A stretch of DNA of 64,000 bases, taken from Lantana camara. Its lineage: Eukaryota; Streptophyta; Magnoliopsida; Lamiales; Verbenaceae. Numbering within the stretch: position 1 is the first letter of the stretch; each line of letters starts with the position of its first letter. Below the pieces are notes generated by a model. The model was not told the origin of the DNA and ran no database searches. It saw only the letters and a list, made by a program, of their open reading frames with translations. The position numbers and the translations under genes were made by a program. The DNA is taken from positions 95,638,001-95,702,000 of the forward strand of contig CM074858.1 of NCBI GenBank assembly GCA_037501455.1, read 5' to 3'. Of this stretch, positions 47,238 to 58,476 are shown one piece after another.

Positions 47238-47329
47238 TCTTTTTGGTTGTTTTCGGAGCGGAAGAAGAAAAAGAAGAAGAAGAGAAAAAACGCACAACAC
47301 ACAGTGGGGGGTTTCTGGAGAGAAGAGTG

Positions 47330-48801
47330 TGGGAAGTATGGGTTTTGATTGATGAAGGTTTGTGGGTTTTGGATTTTGAGTTGTTTGGTGGCTTCAAAGT
47401 ATGTTGTTGAGGAAGAAAGAGTGAGAGAGAAAGAGAGGAAAAAAGGGGTTCTTGAAATCTTGATTCTGGTAAGAAGGAATGCAGAGAGTTGGAGAAAAGC
47501 TAGAAAGGGCTTTTTGAACGAGTCTAATTGGGTAGAGCCTCTATGGCATGAATGAAATGATTAAAAAAACAAAATAAAAAAGGTGATATATAGAGAAAAA
47601 TAAATATTAATTTAATTTCATTGGAAGACAAGATAGAGAAAAATAAGGGGGGCTGGGGGGTGAAGTTATATTATATGGTTAGGTTTGTGTGTGTGTGTTT
47701 TGGTATGGGAAGGGCCCATATGATATTAATGGCCAACTAAGGTATTGGTCACTGTTGTTTGAGACCCCTATAACCAATGTTTTCAAAACCGGATCGGAGG
47801 ACGAACCGGTGGTCTTACTGGTTATCGGTCGGACCGGTTCGATCGGTTCAACCGTCGGTCCAACCGGTATGACGTAATAAATAAATAATTATTATTTAAT
47901 TAAATTTATGTGTATTTATATAATATTATAAAATTATAAAATATATTTAAAATCCAAATATTTTTAAGAAAATTAAGTTTTTCACTAGATATCCACAAGA
48001 TTTTTAGAAATCTAATATAAAATATTAACTTTATTTACATATTATTCCAACAAAATTCTTGGAAAGTTAAAATAAAAAGAAAGTGTATAATTGTACGTTT
48101 AAAAAAATGCAAAAAGAAAAAAATAGAAAAAATAAATTAACACATAATAAAAAGAAAAAGAAAATTATAATAATTAAAAACCCTAATAAAAACTACAAAA
48201 GGCCTGCCGTACTCCACAAACCCAAGAAAAACTCTTAAATATTTCTTCCACTAGGCCCTAGCATTAAATTAAATGTACCCTTCATCTTCTTCAAACTTCT
48301 CTGCAATAGGCAATAGCCCAAAGCAGAAGAGATTGGACAAATTTAAAAACTCTCTCTCCATTTTCATCGATTTCTTTTCCATCGCCGGAAAACAAAGGGC
48401 GACAGCCGGTGCCGATGATGGAGGTGGAGAACAACGCACAAGAACGGTGAGAAACACAGACAGAAAAATCAGACGAAGGGTGGAAAACGGAAAAAAAAAA
48501 AAAAGAAAAAAAAAACCATCGTTTTCTCTTAACCGGCGGTCCGGTCCGGTTTCTAGGACCGAAACCGCCGGTTAACCGGCCGATTTTACCGGTTCATGCC
48601 CGATCCGAACCCTACTGGTTTTATACGGCCAACCGGACCGGACAAGGCACCGGTCACCGGTTGAACCGGTTGAACCGGCCGGTCCGGTCCGGTTTTGAAA
48701 ACACTGCCTATAACAGGATAACTTGTCTCCTTCACTTTTGCACACTTGCAAATTCTTCAACTCTTCCTTTTGTTTTCCTTTGATTTGATGTTCATTCTTG
48801 T
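47330..48801 (-). promoter_or_regulatory. Upstream region of the IDA-LIKE gene, duplicated elsewhere and split by a hAT element
   Basis: Starts about 90 bp upstream of the ATG and includes the likely promoter. Blocks 47330-47774 and 48707-48801 match 35142-35744 in order and orientation. With the 932-bp hAT element and one 8-bp repeat removed, the two parts join exactly as in the other copy. No TATA box could be assigned with confidence. Confidence 0.65.
47775..48706. mobile_element. Non-autonomous hAT element, 932 bp
   Basis: The ends are CAATGTTTTCAAAACCGG and CCGGTTTTGAAAACACTG, with the perfect 8-bp target duplication CCTATAAC (47767-47774 and 48707-48714). About 90 bp at the left and 170 bp at the right are crowded with CCGGTT/AACCGG motifs, typical of subterminal transposase-binding repeats. 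The interior is AT-rich and encodes no transposase; the 48273-48575 frame is Ser/Arg/Lys-rich with no hAT domain. The paralogous segment has the empty site CCTATAACAGGATAAC at about 35653. Confidence 0.92.
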
Positions 48802-48920
48802 AGTTTTCTTCCTACATTATTTACGCCAAGTTTAATACTTGTGGACAATCTTAGGCAATTTACTTTGTATACTTTGAAAATTACAAGTAGAGTAAGGATT
48901 GAAGTACACCATCCTTTTTT

Positions 48921-49086
48921 CTTTTCTTTTTTTATAAATCTATAGTCCATTTTCATGGGTTGAGTTGAGACGAAACTCTTAAAATGTAAAACTCTCCTTA
49001 TGATGATAACTTCGTTTGCAGAAACTCGAGGTCGAAACCTCTGGTTAAGATTGCACAACCCCCAAACCGTTAAGTTACATTATTTG
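48921..49086 (-). mobile_element. Probable tRNA-derived SINE
   Basis: On the minus strand: 5' TAACTTAACGGTTTGGGGGT (A-box-like), GAGGTTTCGACCTCG about 38 bases on (degenerate B-box), a body with ATGAAAATGGACTATAG, and an A-rich 3' tail. The flanks GTACACCATCCTTTTTT (48904) and GTACTATCCTTTTTTT (49087) look like a target duplication with a 2-bp indel. A shorter relative lies at 43735-43873. Confidence 0.5.
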
Positions 49087-51348
49087 GTACTATCCTTTTT
49101 TTGTAATTGTTTGTAATAGATTGGATGAGTATCGATTTTAGGATGTGATTATTCCGTTATCGAGGTATTCTGATCGAAGTTTAAATCATGACCTATGAAA
49201 TTTAGATAATTCTAATATGAATTTAGTTCGGTCAAATCAGTGTAACGAGGGTGGATACAGTTTATCTTACGATTTATTTATTTAAAAAATGATAAATCAA
49301 ATACATAACAAGTGCAATATTACAATCACTTGGGTTGGATCGAGTTAAATTTAAGTTAAATTTTTTCATAAAATACATTGAGAAATTTGTGTATAGTAAT
49401 TTTTATATATACCGCAAAACAAGTAACAAATTTATGAAAATTTGATTATGCAACCCAAGAAGCAGGAAAATTTTCATTTTTCGTGCTTACCTTACTGATT
49501 CCTTTTATTCAAGTAATTATACAATTAATTCTATAGTTTAGTCTCTTTTTTTCTCTTTAACATTATTATGTTGTTGACCTATATATTAGCATTTTATGGC
49601 AATGCATGACATGTATATTTTGCCATAAAAATCATCAACAAATCACCAAAGATGTATCATGTATGCATAAATTAATATTAAAGTATCGTGTGAAGACTTA
49701 TAAAATTAGTTATTATCAATGATGTACGGATACAAAAACGGTGATTCCAATACTATATTACATGAATATATAACGATATGATTTTTTTATTTTTTTTTTG
49801 AATTTTTACGTGAAGATTATCGAACATGGTTTCTAATTCGAATTTTCAAATCATATTTTTAAAAGTATTTATATATCATAAATTATAATTATACATATGG
49901 TCAATTGGTGGGTAAGATTTATTTATTTCGTTTTTTTGCATGAAATATCTTTTTATTTTAGTGTATAGTAGATGGATAGGTCATGAAAAAAGTGGAACAG
50001 TAATTAGAATGGGATTGCGATGGATGGATGGATAGATTGATGGGAAATGATGGTCAAAAGTTTAGGAACAAACAAATATACGTACGATCTGAGTGAAAAA
50101 TAATAAGGATGTTTTTTCTCCATAACTTTTTTAAAAATATTTCAAAAAATTTAGATCCGAAGACTTCCATTTAAACCAAATTATAACATAATTTATTTAA
50201 ATTAAAATTATATTTTAATCTCTATAAGTCTGGTTTGTTTTGTAGTCCCTAACAAAATTTGTAAGTGCACTTATACACCTGACAGTTTGTATAAGTATTA
50301 CATTGAATATATGATAAAAATTACAAAATGATCTCTATAAATTATAAATTTAACAATACAGTTTCAGAAATCACAAATCAATAAAAAATTAGGGGTACTT
50401 TTGAAATGATACTAGACCTAAATACAGGGTTGTTACGTGTAAATTTTTCAAAAATTTTTGATTATTTATTTGTTAACATATTGAGAAGATCAATGCTCCA
50501 CATGATATTTAATACTTAGACTTAATGTGATATAATAAAATGATATATTATACTCCTACATACACAAATATGGAAGGATATATATGATATAGCTTTTTTA
50601 CAATTTATCAAATGATAGGAGTTTGACATGATATTCAGTACAAATATCTATCACGACACATAAATACGCACACAATAGTGCTGATACAATACAAATTATT
50701 TTTAATTTATCATGTCATGGGTGTTCGATATGAAATGTTATTTCGTATAATTTTTTTTCACGATACACAAGATATAGCTAATTAGAATCGTGCAGATATG
50801 ATATTGTTTTCTTTTTAATTTATTATTCGATGGATATTTGTTATGATATTCAATACAAATATCTTATACAATATCATATAATTAAATAATATTTTTGAAA
50901 AATATTGGTACATCATAAATCATCAATTTATCCTATTACTCCCTTAATTGAGGTGAATGGACTGAATCAAGATTTTGGACGGGGTGGGTGGGGGCTGGTT
51001 TTGGGGTTCGTACACTTTTTTTGTGTTTCTTGATTTTGTGGTTTCTGACTGATTTATGATATTCTTAAAGCAATTTAATGTTTGACAGAGAAAATTATTG
51101 GATGAGTTGTATATTCAACCACTTTTCCAGTATTTCTTTTAATAGTTTTTATTTAATATTTCTTTTTAATTTCTTTTATTTAATATTTCTTTTATTTCTT
51201 TTATTTAATATAATATTTCTGAAATTTATATTTATTATTGGATTACAAGAAATTATTATAATTTTGTATTTGTTATTAGAAAAATAGAAAAAAGGACAAG
51301 AAGAAATAAGATCAGAATGAGTCTAAAACCAGACTTTTAATAATGGGG
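49087..51348. other. Intergenic AT-rich DNA with dispersed repeats
   Basis: No gene seen. About 49195-49380 is a copy of the dispersed repeat also at 32165-32360 and 41890-42000. A T-rich stretch with TTTAATATTTCTTTT repeats lies at about 51120-51230. Confidence 0.45.
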
Positions 51349-51358
51349 AATTATTATA

Positions 51359-51641
51359 GAGTTTTTTGCTTGGATACCCCTTGTGATATGCCTAATTAGC
51401 ACTTCGAACCTTGTGATTTGAAAATTCTCAAAGAGAACCTTGTGATTATATAAATTAACACTGAAAACCCTGTGATTGTATTAAAGTTAGCACTCAAAAC
51501 CCTACAACCACGGCCGTAGGGTTTGAAATTCTAATTGAGTGCTAATTTATTACAATCACAGGGTTCGCTTTGAGAATTTTCAAATCACAGGGTTCTGAGT
51601 GCTAATTAGGTATATCACAGGGTTTTTGGTGTAATAAACTC
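51359..51641. mobile_element. Foldback MITE, 283 bp, with 10-bp target duplication
   Basis: Nearly the whole element is an inverted repeat: blocks CTAATTAGCAC, TTTGAAAATTCTCAAAG and CCTTGTGAT/ATCACAGGG mirror each other around ACGGCCGT. It is flanked by AATTATTATA at 51349-51358 and 51642-51651. Non-coding. Confidence 0.9.
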
Positions 51642-51651
51642 AATTATTATA

Positions 51652-52537
51652 CAGGACCAATAATGTTAAAAAGTTATCCTAAACCCCCTAATTTGAAAAT
51701 TCTTCATTTGTGATCATCAATAGAACACATATTTTTTGTAAACCCCCCAAACACCTAAAAAGACTACTTTGCCCTCAAGTTTTACTCTGATACACACACG
51801 ATCGATTCATCACCTTGCAACTAAACTCCCTCTTCTTCTTCCCGCGATTCTGAGTCCACCGCCGCCCCCATCGCAGCCGTCGCAGCCATAAGCCTATTAT
51901 CGTAGCACCCCAATTGTTGCTATTGGTATTTTGATTCGATAACCGAAGCGGACACCACTTGTTTGATACGAAATCAAGAAAACCCACTATGTGAACAGGG
52001 GCGACGCTACCTTTGCTTAAGTGGGGTCACTTGACCCCACTCAAAATTTTGTTTCAATTATTTGTATATCTATTTCATAGGTAATATTTTTTTAATATAT
52101 CAAATTATAATTATTTGACCCCACAATAAAATAAGTAAATTCTAATTGACCCCTAAAATAAATAAATGAATTTTGGAAGTGTTTACAAACTCTAAAAATA
52201 AATACTCATAATAAGCACTAGATTATTTTGTTTCTATAATTAAATGGAATTCTGTTTAGAAAATATTGTCAAATGACTTTTTATATTTAAATAGAAGTCT
52301 AATGTATAGTTATTTCTTCTATTTTCAGTTAAAAGTTCGCCAAAAAAATTTAATTACTAGGTAAATCTATTTTTTTTTAATTTGTTAATTACTTAATTCT
52401 TATGAATTTGTCTATTTTTAAGTCATTTTATTTCTTTTTTCTATCATTATCCATTTTTCACATAAATTTTATTTATTATACATAATTATTGCAAATATTT
52501 TTTAAATTATTTTCTTATATTAATATATTGTTTAAAT
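51652..52537. other. Intergenic stretch before the Tat-type element
   Basis: No gene seen. The sequence GGGGCGACGCTACCTTTGC near 52000 followed by AGTGGGGTCACTTGACCCC (a palindrome) resembles the end of a common plant repeat family, but no complete element could be bounded. Confidence 0.4.
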
Positions 52538-53394
52538 TGATGAGGCCCAAAAACACGCTTGTATCAGAGCCGTCCACGTGTCACCATCTGCTGACGTGAA
52601 GACTATACCCTCGCATTGATGGGCTCATGGGCCAACCCAGCCCACTCACTTGCCAACTAGTATAGGCCCTTGAGCCTCGGCCAACTATTCAAGAAAAGGG
52701 GCCGAACCGGCAGGCTCGGCGCTCCCATCCCGGCCTTCGGGGTTACCTTTCTCCGGGAATCACCGCACGAGGGCCATATTCTTGTCGCTCGGGACTTCGG
52801 CGCTCAAAGATCACAAGTCGTGAGGATCCCGTCCGAGCACTCTTCGAGCGTCGCCTATTTGCTCGCGTGTGGTCCCCCACCGCTGGGGTGGATCTGAACC
52901 CTCATAAAACGGATCCGAGACCTTCCACCCGCGCGACCCTCGTCAACAACCTCTGACACAAAGGTAGTGCGCACCTTGTACCTGACACGCCGCCTACTTT
53001 CCAGAGCCATCACTCTCATATCACCACAGGCAGCCACGTGTTAGGGCAACACAGGTTTGGGACCACACGGTCAGATTACCTAATCTACCCTCACCCCTAA
53101 CATATAAATAAGGGAGAACACTTGCATTCTCCCCCAAGTCATCTTCTTCACAAGACATCACACTACTGAACTGGGCATCATTTCCCTCAGCATCTTCATC
53201 TTCTCCAAAGCTTCATATATTTGACCATTTCCTGCACCCTTGCTGCACGATTTCCTGGTGTTATCCTAGCTGGAAGAACCCACGCTCATTGGAAACCCAG
53301 TTCCTGAGGCTCAACGCCTGTGATGGTCTTCCCTTTTACAAACAAATTCTAAAGTGATTGGTGTTTACACCCTTTACAAGTTTCTGCACCATCA
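52538..53394 (+). mobile_element. 5' LTR of a Tat-lineage Ty3/gypsy element
   Basis: It begins TGATGAGGCCC and ends GCACCATCA, about 857 bp, followed at once by TTTTTGGCGCCGTCTGTGGG. TATAAATA at 53103-53110 is a good promoter TATA box. The LTR is distinctly GC-richer than the DNA to its left, which marks the insertion boundary. The left flanking pentamer would be TAAAT; the partner is outside the window. Confidence 0.82.
53103..53110 (+). promoter_or_regulatory. TATA box of the LTR promoter
   Basis: TATAAATA followed by AGGGAGAACACTTG; transcription should begin about 30 bp downstream. Confidence 0.65.
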
Positions 53395-53396
53395 TT

Positions 53397-53416
53397 TTTG
53401 GCGCCGTCTGTGGGAA
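53397..53416 (+). promoter_or_regulatory. Primer-binding site region
   Basis: TTTGGCGCCGTCTGTGGGA directly follows the LTR and is the usual sequence at this place in Tat/RIRE2-like elements. The primer tRNA is not assigned here. Confidence 0.6.
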
Positions 53417-53493
53417 ACCATCATCATCTTCTTCATCACCTTCAGTTTCTTCCTAAAAAAGCTAGTTGATATATAACACCTCCCTTTGCGGAA

Positions 53494-55460
53494 ATGGTAA
53501 CAGCAACGAGATCTGGAGCCATAGGAGAGAAGGGCGCTCTTCCCCCAGTCAACGTGGAGAATGCGGAGAGCAACATCCCCGCCGGAGGTACAAACCCACC
53601 AGCTGCGGGAAATGGGGTCGGAAACGCGGAAGCGGTGGTTGCAACTCTCCCACCTGGAGGGAACGCTATGGGGGGGCCCAGTACCGTTATTCCACCTACG
53701 GCCCACACCACCAACGCTTCCTCCCTTTAAGTCGGCATGTATCCATGGCCATGCCTCCACCGGGATACCCTTTTATGCAACCTGGAATGATGCCCGGGAT
53801 GATGCCGATGATCCAACCCTATCAAGTAGGGACACTGAATCTCCCCCTGTCGTTGCCCAGAGAGATACAAGGGGTAGAAATGCCTTAGATTACTACTCAG
53901 CAGCTCCAGGCGCTCTACGCACAATGTGAGGGCCAGGCGGTCCAGAACACATGGGAACATTTCACTGCGGCACATTTCCCTTCACACGCTGGCGCTCGAG
54001 TGGCCCCACCCCTTGGAGGACTCCCCGCGCACCCACTGACGATGACGCAAAACGCGCTGAGGGCCCAGCAACCTCCCCCACCACCGAATCAAGAAAATGG
54101 GGCCCCACCGAGGGTCCAGCAAGAGCAACCACCCGTAGGAGATGAAAGGGCCCCTCGAAATGAGACGGCCGGAGATAACGAAGAGGTCCAATCGAGAGCC
54201 ACAGAAAGGACAAACTGCAGAAATGTCGGTGACCCTCAACTTGCCGCAGTACAAGACCAAATTAGGGGGCTCCAGAACGTGGTAGAGCAGCTCTCTCGAG
54301 CACGGTCTCACGTCTCCCGTGATGGGGGCGAGGGACCAGGGCCAGAGACGCTCGCAGACCACGCAGCCCCATCTCTCGCCGACGAAGAGAAGTCAGCCCT
54401 GAAGATCCAGAGGACAGGGATTACCGGATCGTGACGGGTGATTCTCCCCTCATTGAGGAGGTTCTGATGACCCGTGCGGGGAAGGGCAAAATCCCCACGT
54501 CCGTCAACAGGTATGATGGAACCACAGATCCAGCCGAGCATCTGGATCACTTTGTGCATTTGATGCATTTATACGATCACCCAATCAACTATTGGGCCAA
54601 GGTGTTCGTCACCTCCCTCGTGGGGATGGCCCAGGACTGGTACAAAAAACTTCCTCCGCGCTCAATCCGAGGATACCATGACCTGACTGACGCTTTCATC
54701 AGCCATTTCAACTCTTTGAAGGCGCCAGTCCCCGCTGCGACGACTCTCTACAGCTTGGTCCAGGGGCCGAACGAGACCCTCAGGTCCTTCATGGGAAGGT
54801 TCAACAAGGAAATCTTATTGGTGGAAAAGCCCTCAATGGATTTCTTGAGGCACGTTCTCTTTGGAGCTATCAATATGAAGCAGTATGTCAGTAAAGAGTT
54901 CGTGGAGGAGGTGGCCAAGAAGAAACCTCGCTCATTGATGGAGATTAGGGAAATAGCGGATTCTTTCTTCACCCTCGAGGATATGTATATTGCGAGGGAT
55001 CTGAAGATGGCGAACGCCCCTCGCCCCAGCAAAGCACTTGAAGACAGAGCGGATCCAACCAGAGGCCGCCGCCGTAGCCCTATTCCCGCTCGCCGAAACT
55101 CTCCGCCCCCTCGAAAGTTCAAGCGCATCCCTCTCAACCGCCCTATAGCCGAAGTATATGCCATGGCGGATAAGAAGATGTTCAGGAGGCCGCCAAAGTT
55201 GAGAGAAACAGAGGCTCAGAAGCGCTCGGGGAAGTACTGCGCTTTCCACAAGCAGAAAGGGCATGACACCAGTGAATGTCGTCAGCTTGAGAGTGAGATT
55301 CAGAGGCTGATCGCTGGGGGGCACCTCAAGGAGTTCGTGAAGGTGTTGGAGAGGTACGATGAGCATTGCGCTGAGCGAGCGCGTACCCAACGAAGAAGCC
55401 GTTCACGATCGCGGAGTCCGTGCCACCATCACTCCGAGCCGAGCGACCGTGGCAAAGGGA
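53494..55460 (+). pseudogene. Tat-type gag, broken
   Basis: The ATG at 53494 opens MVTATRSGAIGEKGALPP and a Pro/Gly/Asn-rich N-terminus. Coding then shifts frame near 53700-53730 into a Met/Pro-rich part (MPPPGYPFMQPGMMPG), meets TAG at 53886-53888 (before ITTQQLQALYAQ, plausibly once CAG), and shifts again near 54390. The retrotransposon gag core follows in the main frame (RYDGTTDPAEHLDHF, WYKKLPPRSI, FISHF, ETLRSFMGRFNKE). A zinc-binding-like CAFHKQKGHDTSECRQL lies at about 55238-55288, then a basic Arg/Ser tract (RRSRSRSRSP). Gag would form the virus-like particle. It cannot be translated in one piece as it stands. Confidence 0.8.
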
Positions 55461-56680
55461 AAGCCTCAGACGTGGAAAACCAGCCCTTCGCGGTCATTCA
55501 CATGATTGCTGGGGGACCCTCGGGGGGCGACTCTAATGCTTCCCGACGCCGCTACATTCGGAGTTATGACCAAAGATCTTCTCAGCCCAGGCCGATGCTC
55601 TCTATTGATAAATCATCACGCTCGGAGAAGGATGAGAGCGTACGTTTCACAGAGAAAGACTTAAAGCACATTGTAACACCCCATGGGGTCGGTGAAACCT
55701 CTGACTGCCCCATGGTGGTTAGCTTAGACGTTCACAATCACGTTGTAAAGAGGGTCTTGATTGATAGTGGAAGCTCCGTGAATGTTTTGCCTTATTCCAC
55801 GTTTCAGAAAATGAACATCAGAAACATCCCGCTCGAACCCCTCAGAACAGCCCTCGTCGGCTTTGGAGGTTCCGAGATCATCCCCCGCGGATAAATTAGC
55901 TTGGCCACCTCTTTCGGTCGCGCCCCACAGCGAAAAACTTTAAATGTTCTCTATGTGGTGGTCGAAGTAGACCTACCATACAACATCATCATTGGGCGCC
56001 CAGCCCTCGTTGACTTCAAAGCTGTAATTTCCACCTATCATCAGAAAGTCAAGTTTCCCACCCCCGAGGGTACCGGAGAGGTACTGTGCAATGTTAAGGA
56101 AGCATGGGAATGCTACATACTTTCCCTTCGAAGCCACAAGCCCAAACAACCTACCCAAGCAGGTTCCACCAAGAAGTCCGTTGACTTCCCCAAACTAGAT
56201 GAAGATGGCCCCGAGCGCAAGAGGGCCAAGCTCTATAAAAAGAAGAATAAGAAGAGGGCCACGGACAAACCCGTAGATGCTGGGAATTCGCCCCTCGGAG
56301 CGGTTGGGGTTTCCTCCTCGGAAGACGAGGATCATATACCCTCGGGAGATACCAACGGGATAATTACAGGCAAGAAACGAGCGCTCGAACAGCCGAGGCC
56401 TGAAGTACGGGTGGAACCTACGGAGAGCTTCCTGACCATCGAATTGGAACCCGGGAATCCAGACAAGACCACGCAAATAGGTTCCAGCCTCGACGGCCCC
56501 TCTCAGATTATGATGATTGAATTCTTGCGAGAAAATATTGATGTCTTTGCTTGGAAGGCTTCCGACCTCACTGGAATAGATCCGAGCGTTATTGTCCACA
56601 GGCTGAACGTGGATCCGGCCTTCAAACCTATAAAGCAAAAGAAGAGAGATGTTCATGGGTTCCGAAAGCAGGTCATAGAA
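55461..56680 (+). pseudogene. Tat-type aspartic protease and linker
   Basis: The protease core has VLIDSGSSVNVLPYSTF with the active-site Asp at about 55763, then the flap-like LVGFGGSEIIPRG. A TAA at 55892-55894 follows, then ISLATSFG and YNIIIGRPAL. Past it is a charged linker (KRAKLYKKKNKKRA) leading to the RT fingers (EFLRENIDVFAWKASDLTGI, FKPIKQKKRDVHGFRKQVIE), ending in TAA at 56681-56683. Catalytic residues are intact; the chain is cut by the stop codons. Confidence 0.82.
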
Positions 56681-56683
56681 TAA

Positions 56684-57421
56684 GAAGTCAATAAACTGCT
56701 TGACGCTCAGTATATAGAAGAGATTCTATATCCCGAATGGCTTTGTAATGTGGTGCTCGTTCCCAAGAGCGCCAACAAGTGGCGTATGTGCAATGACTTC
56801 ACGGACCTCAACAAGGCATGTCCTAAGGATCCGTACCCACTACCTAGGATAGATCAATTGGTGGATTCGACCGCTGGGTGTGGACTTATGAGCATGATGG
56901 ACGATTTCCAAGGATATTATCAGATATTCATGGCTCTTGAGGATCGACCCAAAACTGCGTTCGTGGTCCATATAGGCGTTTTTTGCTTCAAGGTTATGCC
57001 CTTTGGGCTCAAGAATGCGGGGGCGACATACCAACGACTTGTCAACAGAATGTTCGAGTGTGAGATTGGAAAGTCCATGGAGGTATACGTGGATGACATG
57101 ATCGTCAAAAGCGAACGCCAGTATTCTCATCTAGAAGACCTAAAACGAACGTTCAATATCTTGCGTCGTTATGGTATGAAACTGAATCCTTCCAAATGTA
57201 CATTTGGCGTGCGGGGTGGCAAATTTTTGGGATACATGGTCAGCCAATGGGGCATAGAGGCAAACCCAGAGAAGATTAAAGCAATCCTGGACATACCCTC
57301 CCCTCGCAATCTGAGAGAGGTCCAGGTGCTTGTGGGTAAGATCATTTCATTAAATAGGTTCATCTCCCGCTCAGCGGACAGGAATCTGCCCTTCTTTAAA
57401 ATTCTGCGTAACGCTCATTAA
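56684..57421 (+). pseudogene. Ty3/gypsy reverse transcriptase
   Basis: Contains EILYPEWLCNVVLVPKS, RMCNDFTDLNKACPKDPYPL, MMDDFQGYYQI (first catalytic Asp), VMPFGLKNAGATYQRLVN, EVYVDDMIVKS (YVDD, 57086-57097) and FLGYMVSQWGIEANPEKI. All RT blocks are present and the catalytic Asp residues are kept. It lies in the same frame as the protease block but after a TAA. It ends prematurely at TAA 57419-57421, created by the 68-bp duplication. Confidence 0.88.
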
Positions 57422-57484
57422 ATAGGTTCATCTCCCGCTCAGCGGACAGGAATCTGCCCTTCTTTAAAATTCTGCGTAACGCTC
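57349..57484 (+). repeat. Perfect 68-bp tandem duplication in pol
   Basis: 57349-57416 is repeated without mismatch at 57417-57484 (each copy begins ATTAAATAGGTTCATC). 68 is not a multiple of three, so the frame shifts by two and a TAA appears at the junction. The downstream pol resumes in the shifted frame. Confidence 0.97.
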
Positions 57485-58476
57485 GCAACTTTACTTGGAG
57501 CGAGGACTGCGAAAAGGCCCTGCAGGACATGAAGCAGTACCTTTCGAGCGCGCCTTTGTTGACCAAACCTAACCCGGGGGAGAACTTGTTTGTCTATCTG
57601 TCAGTTTCCTTTGAAGCCACGAGCGCTGTCCTCGTGGCCATTCGCGAGCGTAAGCATATGCCGGTGTATTATTTAAGCAAGACTCTACAAGGAGCGGAGA
57701 AAAGATACATGGAAATAGAGAAATTTGCTTTTACGCTCGTTAATGCCTCTCGGAGGTTAAGGCCCTATTTTCAAGCGCATTCCATCGTGGTGCTTACAGA
57801 TCAGCCCCTCAGACATGTGCTTGCAAAGCCGGACGTCTCAGGGAGATTAATTAAATGGTCAATTGAACTTAGTCAATTCGACATCACCTTCGAGCCTCAC
57901 ACGGCAATACAGGCTCAGGCCGTGGCTGACCTATTGGTGGAACGTTTCAACTTAGATACCGTGCCCTCAGCAGAGGATGGTTTATGGCTTTTGCACACAA
58001 GTGGCTCCTCGACCTCACAAGGGGGAGGAGCCGGGGTGACCCTCAGGGACCCTCTCGGAGCTGAAGTTGACTATGCGATCAAGCTGGCATTCCAAGTCAC
58101 CAACAACGAAGCTGAGTATGAGGCCCGCATCCAGGGGCTCAGGATTGCACTTCAAAATGGTGCCACTCGGGTCACTGCATATGTTGATTCACAGTTGATC
58201 GCGAGTCAAATTGATGGTTCTTATGAGGCCCGAGAAGCCACTATGGTGCAGTATCTGGCGAGCGCTAAGGAGGTGATAGCCAAGTTCAAGGAATTCCACC
58301 TTTTGCAGGTCCCAAGGGCAGAAAACGAACGTGCTGACGCTCTCTCAAAGTTCACATCCCCCCTGGATGGTTTTAGCGAGCGTGCTGTTACGTTTCTTAG
58401 AACCGAGGAGCCGCTGATAAGTAGAGGCGAACCTTCGAAGGAGGTGAATATGATTGACCCCTCCGAGCCCTGTTAG
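57485..58476 (+). pseudogene. Dual RNase H region (RT-associated plus archaeal-type)
   Basis: The first domain: FVYLSVSFEATSAVLV, YYLSKTLQGAEKRYMEIEK, VVLTDQPLRHVLAKPDVSGR (RT-associated RNase H). The second: WLLHTSGSSTSQGGGAGV, NNEAEYEARIQGLRIAL, VTAYVDSQLIASQI, ERADALSKFT (archaeal-type RNase H, a hallmark of plant Tat elements). In the second domain the first catalytic Asp, normally in a VDGSS-type motif, is replaced (TSGSS), while the Glu and later Asp residues remain. The block ends at TAG 58474-58476. Confidence 0.85.

Noticed and set aside
47013..47410. Plus-strand frames across the IDA-LIKE gene
   Set aside because: Antisense shadows of the peptide gene and its leader; no signal peptide or known motif.
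54748..55390. Large minus-strand frames (138 and 152 codons) under gag
   Set aside because: They are antisense to the well-supported gag core and carry no recognisable domain.
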